Assembly (NCBI GenBank): GCA_023374025.1
Contig: SIJG01000020.1
Span: 1-64,000 of the forward strand
Source of the DNA: Heterodera schachtii
Lineage: Eukaryota > Nematoda > Chromadorea > Rhabditida > Heteroderidae
DNA length: 64,000 nucleotides
Direction: 5' to 3'
Position 1 is the stretch's first letter. Each line of letters opens with the position of its first letter. The notes under the pieces were generated by a model. It saw nothing but the letters and a program-made list of their open reading frames with translations, ran no database searches and had not been told where the DNA came from. Below are positions 23,098 to 33,373 of this stretch, piece by piece. Made by a program: the position numbers and the translations under genes.

Positions 23098-23441
23098 GGA
23101 ACCTGCTCCTCCGGGAGATGTGTGTTCAAGCCAAAAAATTGGAACCTGCTCCTCCGGGAGATGTGTGTTCAGGCAAACAAATTGGAACCTGCTCCTCCGG
23201 GAGATGTGTGTTCAGGCAAACAAATTGGAACCTGCTCCTCCGGGAGATGTGTGTTCAGGCCAACAAATTGGAACCTGCTCCTCCGGGAGATGTGTGTTCA
23301 TGCCAACAAATTGGAACCTGCTCCTCCGGGAGATGTGTGTTCAGGCAAACAAATTGGAACCTGCTCCTCCGGGAGATGTGTGTTCAGGCCAACAAATTGG
23401 AACCTGCTCCTCGGGGTGATGTGTGTTCAAGTTTGTACTAT
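23098..23441. repeat. 43-bp minisatellite, eight units
   Basis: Units start at 23098, 23141, 23184, 23227, 23270, 23313, 23356 and 23399. Each contains ggaacctgctcctccgggag then atgtgtgttcaggc(c/a)aac. Because 43 is not a multiple of 3, the same peptide phrases appear in all three frames; these are not genes. Confidence 0.95.
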
Positions 23442-23660
23442 CTGCACTCGCTGCCCTTTGGCAAAATGGGACATGTGAGCGTCCTGCCTGATGGAATTCG
23501 GCAGCGACATCACTGTGGACAGGACAGGAAATGATCAGTGTTATACGCAATCATATACAATTATTTGCTTGATAAATGTTTATAATTGTGTGCAAGCATT
23601 GGTCAATATTCCTACTATACCTTTGCCACATTGTATTATCCCATTAATTTTGTTTTTCAG

Positions 23661-26600
23661 ATGCCTTCTAAGCAAGAGATGCTGAAGAAGAGAAAGAAAG
23701 AAGAGCACCTGCGGCGGACGGAGAAATCTGTCAGTCCAGGTCGCTCACCTATCCCAAATTGCCCTCCTAAGGGCAATCCAAACTGTCCAATTTTGGACAA
23801 CCCATTGAGTGCAGATGGGAATGGGGCGGCATCGCCCAGGGGTTTTAATACCCCAAGTTTAAGTGCTTTGCAATTGAGCACGCCGGCTTCTTCCATTGGA
23901 AGTAAAAGACGGGCTAGACCCCCGAAAGCCGGAGATGAGGCAATCAGTGCTTCGCAAAATAGTGTGTCTTCTGTTGACACACAATTTACATCGGCCACTC
24001 AAAATATTGAGGTAACGCCGCGCAGCAAAAAAGGGAAGCTTGACGATGTTGACCGACCCAGCTCTGCTATTGAAGCAATTGCTTCGACTCCAGTTTCTTC
24101 GCAAAGGAACCGTGGAGGGCGACCATCCAAAAAAAGAGGTGGCCCAGGCAGGGGCAGAACAAATGATTCATTGAGCGAAAGCTCGTCAATGGATCAGGGC
24201 TCTGAAGCTACTGTATCAGTGGTCGTTTTGCCAAATGTGCCTGAAAAGATAAATTTCAGCACAGTGCAAATTAATTTCGCCACATCGCGAAATATGGCCT
24301 GCAAAATTCGGAGATTTGCCGATGTTGGCCTCTACGAGCGTGATGGCGAAACAGCACAAGGCCCACGCGCTGGCCCAAGATTCATTGAGACCTGTTGGAA
24401 TGATCTGACACAGTTTCTAAATGATGCCTTTGTTGTTGAATATTTGGCATACTTGGCAAGTATATCACAACGAAAAGTGCTCGTTGTTGATCCAGTTGTG
24501 TGGCAAATTGGCATTGACCGTGTCATTAAATATAAAAATATGACATTTGGGTACGACCCTAATGTTCCGGCAGAAGTTATACTTTTACCAGTACATTTCC
24601 CTGGACATTGGACTCTCATTGTCCATGATGTGCAATTTGGCACTCATTTTGCCGATTCTTTGCCTACCCCATATGGCAGGTTGGATCCGCAACTGACGGA
24701 TAAATTTAGAAAGATCATTTCTGACATTTTACCGTCAACAGTGTTGACCGGCATTGTTAATGCCGTAAATCTGACAAAGCAAAATGATGGTAATAGCTGT
24801 GGGTACTTCGTGTGCCTATATGCTGAATCCTGGCTCATGAACAATCGCACATTTGTTCTGCCTGATTTATCCATCAACTATGAAAAGAAGCGCATTTTAT
24901 GGCACATTAACGAGCTTTATGGCACAGACAATGTGCCGTACCACCCGAGGGAAGGGGTACCAACTCCTTGCCCAATTGTCTATCGACATGTGAATGAGGT
25001 GCAGTCGACACCCAAGGCCGCTGAGCCAATGGAAGTTGATGAGCATGATGACATAATGATCATCGAACCACAGACAAGTGGACAGGTTAGTGCCATTCTC
25101 ACGCAAGCACAAGTCGCTGGTGAAAACCAAGCCGACACGCTTGGTTTGGTGTCGGAGTCTTGCATCCCGCAAGAGCCAATTGCGCAGGTTGACGATGCAA
25201 TCTTCGTCAGGCCGAAGACGCCTCCAAGGCGATCATTGCGCATTGGTAGAAGGCAATCAACTTCGATTAGCCGTTCTCCTTCACCCGCACCGAGACGTCG
25301 GTCATCGGCAAATGCTGCTGAGCATGTCACAGCATTTACGCAGCGTTGCTACCTTGTCCACAAGGGCTGGTGCTGTGCTGCCGCAGCAGCAAAGCATTAT
25401 CCAGAATATTCAAATTCTGGTAAGCTTGGCGACAAGAAGTGCTCTCATTGTGGGGCACTCCTTTTCCCCCATGAAGACAGCAGCTTTTGCTGTCGACAGG
25501 GAAGAGTTGTTTTGCCAAAGCTCAATCCACATCCAAAAGAGCTTGCAGAGCTTCTTATTGACGAAAACCAATCCCGTGAAGGGAAAGAATTTGTGCGGCA
25601 TATGTCGCGGTACAATAACTTGCTTCAGTTTGCAAGTGTTTCGGCTGGAAATAAGCCATGCCCTGCTGGCGGACCTATGGCAGTAATTCTCAACGGAGAA
25701 TTCCATCGCCGTATAAGCAGCATGCAGGCTGGCACAACCCAGACTCCTGGCTTCGGTCAGTTATACATTCTGGATCCAGTCGAAGCCATGGAGCAGCGAC
25801 GAAAAAATCCCACCTTTACTGGGGAAAAAATCACAAACGAGGAAGAGTTTGTGCAGGGTCATCAGCTTAATGATGAGACCCTTGGAATTTTGGAACAAAT
25901 GATCCAAGAAAACCACCCGGCTGCATCGGCCTACAAGCAGGCTCGTGAACAGCTCCAAGAGTTGTTAAGACAACAAAGGACTGAAGAGCTCCGGTTTTTC
26001 AGAATGACTTTGTTGGATGAGCGCTCTGCTCCGACTGGTATGAAAGACCCAAAGCTGCATCCTCACCAGATCATCACCCCCTCAACGGGTGAAGGTATGT
26101 TTGCGATTCATGCCGATCCCCATGGTGTCCCGGCAACCAAAGGGATTTGGGTCGAAAACAAGCAAGGGCAGCTGAACGAAATTGGCCCTTTCAGTCCATG
26201 GACTGATAGCTTGACATATCCACTTATCTTGCCTAAGGGCGACGATGGATATAAAATTCGCATGTCATATGCCAAACCCGCACAAAGAAAGCGGAAAGGT
26301 GACCAATTTGTCGACCAAATGTTTGACACCGATGCAATGTCCGATGATGACATGTGCGAGACAGAGTCAATTGCATCGTCAGATGCCGGATCTGAAGCAT
26401 CGATGCAGTCAGAGACAACTCGCATTGACAAATCGAAAAAGTTTGTCTCCCTGCGAGATTACTGCAAGTACCATCTCGCAATAAGGGATGAAAATGTTGA
26501 GTTGCAATACCACCACATTCTGTCATGTGGCGGTGGCCTTGGACAGCGCTGGGTCCTAGACCAAGCTTCCAAAATTGACTGGCAAATTGCCTCTTTTTTG

Positions 26601-29600
26601 CGCCGTCCGGACATGGACCTGCGCATAAGTACTCCGAAAAATTTGCTGCAGTATTTGGTAAACCATTACAATAAGCAGCAAGCTCGGCAAAACCCCAATG
26701 CACGACAAAAGACTGTCGATGACATTGGCAGTGTTGTTCGCCTTTCTGAGAGGAATGTAAATTCTCTTCAGTATTGGAAAAAAATGTATGAAGACTGCAA
26801 CACCATTTTTGCACGTTGCCACGACGCAAAAAAGGCGCGGCTCTTCATCACCTTTACGAACAACCGTGAGTGGCCTGAGTTTAAGGAGAACATTTACAAA
26901 AATGGTCAAATGTTCACTGACCGTTTTGACATGTGGATGCGTGTTTGGTGCAGCAAAATTGCTGTTTTCCACCACGAACTCTATGATAAGGGATTCTTCG
27001 GAACAATCCTTGGCTCGGGAGAGTCCATGGAGTTCCAAAGACGTGGTGGCCCACACGCACACATTGTAGCCCAGACAGACCTGGACGCAGTTCCAGAAGT
27101 CATACAAGAATACATATGGGCTCATATTCCACCTTTGCCAGACAAAAATGATGACTCGCCTATTGCGAAAATGCATCGCGAAGTACGCGATTTAATGCAT
27201 ATGCAACTGCACAGATGCAGTGATAGTTGGTGCGGTCCACGTGACCCCAACTTTGGGCGGTGCAAAAAGGGCTTTCCTGCCCCGTTTTCAAAATGTACGA
27301 TTTTGCACCCGGATAGGCCAGCGTTATATTACCGGCCTAGCCCAACCGATGGTGGTGCCCAAATAGAGGTTAACGGCTTAATATACGACAACTCACAGGT
27401 CGTGCCGTATAACCCATATATTTTGCTGCGTTACCGAGTGCACCATAATGTGTTGTTCGCTTATGGTAACAAAGCAAACATCAAATATGCACTCAAATAC
27501 CCTTTCAAAGGGCCTGGACATTGTTATGTCGAGTGCAAAGAGGAGTCCGGCAGCAAAATCGGTATCGATGAGCCGGCTCAATATGCCAAGATGAACTTCC
27601 GTGGGGCTACGGAAGCTTTTGCAGTTGTGCATTCAATGCCGTTTGCAAAGCTTTCACACCACGTTGTTCATTTGTCAATTCATTTGCCAAACCAGCAGCC
27701 CGTTGTATACAGGTCGTTTCAACTGGTGAGCAAAGCTGAGGAAATTCAGCGAGGCGAACTCCCTGAGACGCCATGCTCTGCCTATTGGAAGCAATGGCAA
27801 AATGAATGGCAGCATGTTCCTTCGCTTAAGGACATGCTTTTTGAAAAAGTTCCAGAGCAATTTCTCTGGGATAAGGACAAATGGGTTCTTTACAAAAGGA
27901 AGCCTAGCAAAAGGCCCCCAATTGGTCGTGTTGTACCTGTCCCTCCAACGGACCGGGAAAGATTTGCGCTTTATGCGTTAATGCGTCACTTTCCCGGTGA
28001 TCCGGACCACTTAAAACTGGTCAATGGGCAGCAGTACAACACCTTCACAGAGGCCGCTTTACAGCATGGGCTTCTTGAAGATGACCAAATTTGGCACAAA
28101 ACGCTCAGCGAGGCAGCCTTGCATCGCTGGCCGGACCAGATGAGATGGCTCTTCGTGAGCATCCTCGTCTTCGGGCAGCCGAGCAATGCCCTGGAACTGT
28201 GGAATAAGTACAAAGACCAAATGTACAATCCACAGGGAGCCAACAGTGCGGCAATACGCCACGCACGTGAGCAGGAAGCCTTAGCCGACATTGATTGGCG
28301 ATTGCACTTCTTTAACTTAAGCTGCGTGCACTGTGGCCTCCCAGATCCACCAAATTCAAAAGCAAAAAATACCAATTTGGCAGTTGAAGAATTTTTCTTT
28401 GGTGATGATGATCTGAATATGCCGCCTGGCCAGCCAAATCAAAGGCCACAACAAAACACCCCTCCACTCAACAGCGACCAGCAAAAGGTCTTTGATGCTG
28501 TTGTGAGGGCAATACAGTCTGGCCCAAAGGATCAGACTGTGCCTCGCCGATTCTTCATTTTCGGCGATGGAGGCACAGGAAAGACATTCCTGTTTGGCCA
28601 AATTATCAAGCGCTTGCGCAAGCCCCCATACACCTACAAAGTGCTTGCTACGGCATCCACTGGGTGTGCGGCTATCTTGCTGCCATATGGGAAAACAGCC
28701 CATTCCACCTTCCGACTGGGCAGAGATGTCTCGCTGGACAAGCTTCCAAGCATTCCACTTGAGAGCTTCTTTGCCCGACGGATTCGTGAGGCACAACTCA
28801 TCATCATTGATGAGATCACCATGCTTCACAACACGGTGATTGAGGTTATTAACCGCGTCTGCAAAGAGATGGCAATCTCACAGTACAAGAACCTCCCCTT
28901 CGGAGGAAAAACGGTTATTTTCAGCGGTGACTTCAAACAGTCACTGCCGGTCGTGCCTCACGAAGGGCTAACTGCACAAGTTACGGCCTGCTTTCAAACT
29001 TCTCCGTTGTTTCGTCAATTCAACACCATGAAATTGACCATCAACCAGAGATTAGGCCAGGGCCAGCAAGCGTACTTGCAAATGTGCCGCCAAATCGGCC
29101 TCGGAGAGACCGGAGAACACTTCTGGATTCCTCCACAGTTCCTCGTGAAAAGCAGAGAAGAGTTGATAGACTTTGTCTATCCAAACTTCCAACAACTCCT
29201 TGGAAATGATAAGGAGCTGCTCAATCGTCTGATCCTCGCACCACACATTGACACGTGCGATGCCATCAACGAAATCATGATGGCAAATGTGCCTGGTCAA
29301 GTGCGCGAATATTTGTCCTCGGACAAACCGCTTGACGAGCGGCCACTGGACATCAATGAAATTGAGTCCGAAGTGGCAGCGTTGAACCGGCGCTCAGACT
29401 CTGGGATGCCTCCCCACCGTCTGCGACTCAAAGTCGGAAGCGTTGTTGTTCTCCTTATCAACAAAAGTGATAGGGAAGGACTTATCAACGGCACTCGTAT
29501 CGTTCTTGAAGAACTTGGTGACGATCGCCTGGTCGGTCGCGTCATTAACAACAACGCTGTTGGTGGCCAAGTTAAGTTTTTCATTGAAAGAACACGCAAT

Positions 29601-29885
29601 GTGTACGAGGACAAAACGCCTGGCGGCATAAAATATGAGCGTTTGCAGTTTCCCATAAAACCTGCATTCGCCATGACCATACTCAAAGGTCAAGGCCAAA
29701 CAATCAGCACAATTGGGATTGACCTTGAAAGGGATGTATTTTCCCACGGTCAATTGTACACTGCCTTTTCAAGAGCAACGGACGGGAACAACGTCCGAGT
29801 GTACGCTCCAAGAAGGGAGACCGATGCCCAAGGACAAGCAAAGGTGCTGAATATTGTGGCAACAAAAATGCTCAAATTGCAATAA
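23661..29885 (+). CDS. Helitron-like transposase: Ulp1-type protease, HUH Rep and Pif1-type helicase
   Basis: An uninterrupted 2074-aa protein starts at MPSKQEM; the ATG directly follows a TTTTTCAG acceptor, so a 5' UTR intron is likely. Domains in order: basic N-terminus with an AT-hook-like GRPSKKRGGPGRGR (residues 153-166); a C48/Ulp1 cysteine protease with H316, D332, Q374 and C380 (GHW, FADS, QNDGNSCGY); an S/R-rich linker; a Cys cluster (CSHC 594-597, CC 610-611) typical ahead of Helitron Rep; an acidic linker near 886-920; a Helitron-like N region from about 927; the HUH nuclease motif PHAH (H1132, H1134); the tyrosine motif KYALKYPFKG (Y1276, Y1280); and a superfamily 1 helicase with Walker A GDGGTGKT (K1641), Walker B IIIDE (D1717, E1718), SGDFKQ (1755-1760) and motif VI TAFSRA (R2038). 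In Helitrons these nick, transfer and unwind DNA for rolling-circle transposition. All key residues are present. AATAAA overlaps the stop codon. Confidence 0.95.
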   Translation: MPSKQEMLKKRKKEEHLRRTEKSVSPGRSPIPNCPPKGNPNCPILDNPLSADGNGAASPRGFNTPSLSALQLSTPASSIGSKRRARPPKAGDEAISASQNSVSSVDTQFTSATQNIEVTPRSKKGKLDDVDRPSSAIEAIASTPVSSQRNRGGRPSKKRGGPGRGRTNDSLSESSSMDQGSEATVSVVVLPNVPEKINFSTVQINFATSRNMACKIRRFADVGLYERDGETAQGPRAGPRFIETCWNDLTQFLNDAFVVEYLAYLASISQRKVLVVDPVVWQIGIDRVIKYKNMTFGYDPNVPAEVILLPVHFPGHWTLIVHDVQFGTHFADSLPTPYGRLDPQLTDKFRKIISDILPSTVLTGIVNAVNLTKQNDGNSCGYFVCLYAESWLMNNRTFVLPDLSINYEKKRILWHINELYGTDNVPYHPREGVPTPCPIVYRHVNEVQSTPKAAEPMEVDEHDDIMIIEPQTSGQVSAILTQAQVAGENQADTLGLVSESCIPQEPIAQVDDAIFVRPKTPPRRSLRIGRRQSTSISRSPSPAPRRRSSANAAEHVTAFTQRCYLVHKGWCCAAAAAKHYPEYSNSGKLGDKKCSHCGALLFPHEDSSFCCRQGRVVLPKLNPHPKELAELLIDENQSREGKEFVRHMSRYNNLLQFASVSAGNKPCPAGGPMAVILNGEFHRRISSMQAGTTQTPGFGQLYILDPVEAMEQRRKNPTFTGEKITNEEEFVQGHQLNDETLGILEQMIQENHPAASAYKQAREQLQELLRQQRTEELRFFRMTLLDERSAPTGMKDPKLHPHQIITPSTGEGMFAIHADPHGVPATKGIWVENKQGQLNEIGPFSPWTDSLTYPLILPKGDDGYKIRMSYAKPAQRKRKGDQFVDQMFDTDAMSDDDMCETESIASSDAGSEASMQSETTRIDKSKKFVSLRDYCKYHLAIRDENVELQYHHILSCGGGLGQRWVLDQASKIDWQIASFLRRPDMDLRISTPKNLLQYLVNHYNKQQARQNPNARQKTVDDIGSVVRLSERNVNSLQYWKKMYEDCNTIFARCHDAKKARLFITFTNNREWPEFKENIYKNGQMFTDRFDMWMRVWCSKIAVFHHELYDKGFFGTILGSGESMEFQRRGGPHAHIVAQTDLDAVPEVIQEYIWAHIPPLPDKNDDSPIAKMHREVRDLMHMQLHRCSDSWCGPRDPNFGRCKKGFPAPFSKCTILHPDRPALYYRPSPTDGGAQIEVNGLIYDNSQVVPYNPYILLRYRVHHNVLFAYGNKANIKYALKYPFKGPGHCYVECKEESGSKIGIDEPAQYAKMNFRGATEAFAVVHSMPFAKLSHHVVHLSIHLPNQQPVVYRSFQLVSKAEEIQRGELPETPCSAYWKQWQNEWQHVPSLKDMLFEKVPEQFLWDKDKWVLYKRKPSKRPPIGRVVPVPPTDRERFALYALMRHFPGDPDHLKLVNGQQYNTFTEAALQHGLLEDDQIWHKTLSEAALHRWPDQMRWLFVSILVFGQPSNALELWNKYKDQMYNPQGANSAAIRHAREQEALADIDWRLHFFNLSCVHCGLPDPPNSKAKNTNLAVEEFFFGDDDLNMPPGQPNQRPQQNTPPLNSDQQKVFDAVVRAIQSGPKDQTVPRRFFIFGDGGTGKTFLFGQIIKRLRKPPYTYKVLATASTGCAAILLPYGKTAHSTFRLGRDVSLDKLPSIPLESFFARRIREAQLIIIDEITMLHNTVIEVINRVCKEMAISQYKNLPFGGKTVIFSGDFKQSLPVVPHEGLTAQVTACFQTSPLFRQFNTMKLTINQRLGQGQQAYLQMCRQIGLGETGEHFWIPPQFLVKSREELIDFVYPNFQQLLGNDKELLNRLILAPHIDTCDAINEIMMANVPGQVREYLSSDKPLDERPLDINEIESEVAALNRRSDSGMPPHRLRLKVGSVVVLLINKSDREGLINGTRIVLEELGDDRLVGRVINNNAVGGQVKFFIERTRNVYEDKTPGGIKYERLQFPIKPAFAMTILKGQGQTISTIGIDLERDVFSHGQLYTAFSRATDGNNVRVYAPRRETDAQGQAKVLNIVATKMLKLQ

Positions 29886-30164
29886 AGCAAATGAGTTATA
29901 GTCCAGAGTGTGCGGCACTTTATAGATGTCGCCCCGTTCCCATCTGCACTTTAAAAGGGATGCACGCATTCAGAAAAGTGCTGCCACCTGGACTAAAGGG
30001 AGGGAGGTGGGCAATGACGTGCGAGTTAGGGCACTTCCGGTTTCCATTGCATTGCAAAGTGCAATGTGTCAGCTTATTGAAATAGCGAAACCAAGTGCAT
30101 GTCGGATGACTCAAAGACCCTAACAAAAGCTTTTAGTTTGCTCATTTAAAATGCTGTTTCGCAG
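29886..30164 (+). mobile_element. 3' region of the Helitron-like element
   Basis: Non-satellite DNA after the transposase. At 30045-30066 a perfect 7-bp stem (CATTGCA, 8-base loop, TGCAATG) could be the terminal hairpin, but no CTRR follows within a few bases, so the 3' end is not established. GC-rich satellite resumes at about 30165. Confidence 0.5.
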
Positions 30165-30300
30165 TAAAGGGGGTGGGTCGCAAAAGAAAGAACTTTATCC
30201 AACAGGTCCCACGGGGTGGGTCGCCGATAGAAGGAACTTTCTTACGTTTCCCACGGGGTGGATCGCCAATAGAAGGAACTTTCTCCAACATGTTACACGG
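30165..30300. repeat. Short GC-rich tandem repeat right of the Helitron
   Basis: Three units of about 50 bp: cacggggtgggtcgccgata, then gaaggaactttc. They resemble the ggggtgggtcgttgccag units left of the element (22.4-22.5 kb), suggesting that the Helitron lies within or at the edge of one array. Confidence 0.82.
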
Positions 30301-30985
30301 GATGACTCGAGTAGTCCAACCCATGTGATGAGTCGTCATACGACTCATGCAATGAGTCGTCATACGACTCATGCCATGAGTCGTTCAAGGACTCCTTATT
30401 TGAGATCATTCCAACTTTTCTGTAGTGGCAGTATAAAAGGGTGACCAAACGGTCCACACTTCATTCCTCATCACTTAGTATAATTTTTCTTAGTCGACTC
30501 ATGCCTCGAGTAGTCCAACATGAGTCGTTCAAGGACTCCTTCGACTTATGCCTCGAGTAGTCCAACCCATGTGATCAGTCGTCATACGACTCATGCAATG
30601 AGTCGTTCAAGGACTCCTTCGACTTATGCCTCGAGTAGTCCAACCCATGTGATGAGTCGTCATACGACTCATGCAATGAGTCGTTCAAGGATCCTTCGAC
30701 TTGTGCCTCGAGTAGTCCAACCCATGTGATGAGTCGTCATACGACTCATGCAATGAGTCGTTCAACGACTCACACCGTAACAGACCTAAAGCGTATCACG
30801 TGAGACCACGCCCACTTTATTCATTTTTATTAAGTAAAATTTTTCTTAGACGATTCATGTCATGAGTCGTTTATCAACGACTCTCATCTTATGTATTTGG
30901 ATAAGAACTCGTTCCAACACGACCCATGGATGAGTCGTCTAACGACTAATCCCATGAGTCGTTCAACGGCTCACCCATTACAGAA
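30301..30985. repeat. ATGAGTCGT satellite, array 4
   Basis: Hairpin cores with the 78-bp spacing, one TATA/initiator module, then a partial copy of the 83-bp unit at 30896-30980. Order and wording resemble array 1 at 4.0-4.2 kb. Confidence 0.92.
30432..30466 (+). promoter_or_regulatory. Satellite-borne TATA plus initiator module 11
   Basis: TATA starts at 30432 and the initiator A is at 30463 (31 bp). No gene recognised downstream. Confidence 0.5.
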
Positions 30986-31197
30986 CTAAAGCGTATTAGA
31001 AACTGGCGCGAAGCGCCCGTCTGAGGCCGCGAAGCGGCCTAAAAATCACCAAATATTAACAATATGCCCCCGTGGTTGTACCTAATCTACCCGTGCTAAA
31101 CCGTTCTTTCCCTATAATTCATGATCAGACCTAGGTAGCGAAGCTCCCAAAGCGCGAAGCGCTTTAAGCACCCCAGAAACACGTAAGCACACCGCGC
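30986..31197. repeat. GCGAAGC hairpin boundary module before S units
   Basis: Contains GGCGC-GAA-GCGCC and GGCCGC-GAA-GCGGCC hairpins, a stretch shared with 36596-36735 (cccccgtggttgtac, attcatgatcagacctagg), and AGCGC-GAA-GCGCT at 31150-31162. It ends at the TAG that begins the next S unit. The same module in shorter form precedes S at 7590-7658. Confidence 0.8.
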
Positions 31198-32601
31198 TAG
31201 TTTATATACTTTAAAATAACAGTGCAACTCATTGCTAAAACTAAAATCTCGGGAACGGCTAATTGGGGGGACCTGAAATGTTGACATTGCTTAAGCAACT
31301 TTTTGAGGCGCATTCAGGAAAACTATAGGTTTTTTGATCCGGTGGCCAGGTGAGCGCCGGCGCTGAAATGGCCTCTTTTGGAATCTCAGTTTTTCGGGCC
31401 CAACTTTTTCCAAAAAACTGGGAGCAAAAAACGCCTGGAGAAAGGGCACTCCGCCCAACGCTCCTCTAAATTTTAAAAAAAAGTTTGTGCCTCTACGATG
31501 AAATCTTTTCGAGTTATGCGTTCCTAACTGAGGCCAAGTCGGAAATTGGCATTTTTGTATTTTTCACCCGTTTTAAACTCTGTAACTTTTTTCAGAGAAG
31601 AGGAAACAAAAAATGCTTGCTGGCAGGATTTTAAGTTGAAGTATGCCTGATAATTCCTGCAAGATTTTATACCTCTATCTATAATAGCATTCCCGGCCTG
31701 CGTGTGGAATTTTTGCTGGATCGGGAATTATAAACTACTAATAAATTCCAGAATTTATTTTATGGTAATATATGGTGTGAAAAATTGTTTTCTGACCACT
31801 TTTAGGATGCTGAGCACCAATATCAACTTTATTTTACGTTTCAGAATTTTTAGGAGGTGGTGAAATTTTTTTTGAAAAGTCATCAATTTTTGAGTCCCGG
31901 AAATTCAAGGTAAATTTTGAAAATTCATATCTTTCCTCAAAATAGTACAATCCAACTCATTTAAAGCTTAAAAAATGCAGAAAAATCGGGAGAATTTTAT
32001 CTAATTTATTTAGATTTTTCATTCTGAAAATTCAAAAAGTTAGGGCTTATTTTTTGGAAAAATATTATTTTTTAGAAAAAAATTCATAAATCACTTGAAA
32101 AAAGGCCCTAATGAATTTTAAGATATTTAAAAAATCAGCGATTTTTTTCTCTATAGAATATATTTTATTCTGTATTTCTACCTCTTTTTTAAAAATAGTT
32201 ATAAAATTAAAACCGATTTTATAGTTCAACCCCTAAGGGGGTACCCTTTTGGAATTTCAAGGAGAGCTTTTTTTGCTCTAAATCAATTTAAAACAGAGTT
32301 TTCTGACGTAATTTAGGCCCTTGAGCCCGAAAATGCACTCTATTTTGAGTTTCAAATCTATTAAAATGAGATTAAGCGTGGTTCAATTTTCCAGATTTAA
32401 AACTCCTAAGGGGTCAACAGGCCAAATTTCGAGTAAATCAAACCCAACTCAATGAATATTGATCTGACCGGAATTCAATAGTGATCATACGATAGATCTC
32501 GTCAAAAGCTATCGATTGGTATTCATATTTTCTTGAAAACATTCAAATTTCAATTTGTTAAGCTCAATTTACCCCTTTCAAAAAAAGCCAAAAAACTTGC
32601 T
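31198..32601. repeat. Family S unit (1404 bp)
   Basis: Indistinguishable by eye from the units 14-23 kb to the left, indicating recent duplication or active homogenisation. Confidence 0.94.
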
Positions 32602-33373
32602 TAGTTTATATACTTTAAAATAACAGTGCAACTCATTGCTAAAACTAAAATCTCGGGAACGGCTAATTGGGGGGACCTGAAATGTTGACATTGCTTAAGC
32701 AACTTTTTGAGGCGCATTCAGGAAAACTATAGGTTTTTTGATCCGGTGGCCAGGTGAGCGCCGGCGCTGAAATGGCCTCTTTTGGAATCTCAGTTTTTCG
32801 GGCCCAACTTTTTCCAAAAAACTGGGAGCAAAAAACGCCTGGAGAAAGGGCACTCCGCCCAACGCTCCTCTAAATTTTAAAAAAAAGTTTGTGCCTCTAC
32901 GATGAAATCTTTTCGAGTTATGCGTTCCTAACTGAGGCCAAGTCGGAAATTGGCATTTTTGTATTTTTCACCCGTTTTAAACTCTGTAACTTTTTTCAGA
33001 GAAGAGGAAACAAAAAATGCTTGCTGGCAGGATTTTAAGTTGAAGTATGCCTGATAATTCCTGCAAGATTTTATACCTCTATCTATAATAGCATTCCCGG
33101 CCTGCGTGTGGAATTTTTGCTGGATCGGGAATTATAAACTACTAATAAATTCCAGAATTTATTTTATGGTAATATATGGTGTGAAAAATTGTTTTCTGAC
33201 CACTTTTAGGATGCTGAGCACCAATATCAACTTTATTTTACGTTTCAGAATTTTTAGGAGGTGGTGAAATTTTTTTTGAAAAGTCATCAATTTTTGAGTC
33301 CCGGAAATTCAAGGTAAATTTTGAAAATTCATATCTTTCCTCAAAATAGTACAATCCAACTCATTTAAAGCTT
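32602..33373. repeat. Family S unit truncated by segment B
   Basis: Ends after catttaaagctt, about 50 bp earlier in the unit than the truncation at 9883, so the two S/B junctions are not the same event or one was trimmed. Confidence 0.9.

Larger units (their letters stand above)
22531..23660 (+). mobile_element. 5' leader region of the Helitron-like element
   Basis: A non-satellite leader between the GC-rich satellite and the Helitron coding sequence. It holds two 118-bp direct repeats, a 43-bp minisatellite and a final TTTTTCAG acceptor at 23653-23660, immediately before the ATG. The exact left terminus was not resolved. Confidence 0.6.

Noticed and set aside
22874..23534. Overlapping 116-181 aa frames with repeated CSSGRCVF/NWNLLLREM phrases
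   Set aside because: They come from a 43-bp minisatellite read in all three frames; the period is not a multiple of 3.
23657..29753. Many open frames of 60-206 codons antisense to or out of frame with the Helitron gene
   Set aside because: They overlap a 2074-aa frame with intact catalytic motifs and show no domains or splice signals of their own.
30045..30066. Helitron 3' terminus at the CATTGCA hairpin
   Set aside because: No CTRR follows closely and the expected A/T insertion junction cannot be seen, so it is described only as a candidate hairpin.
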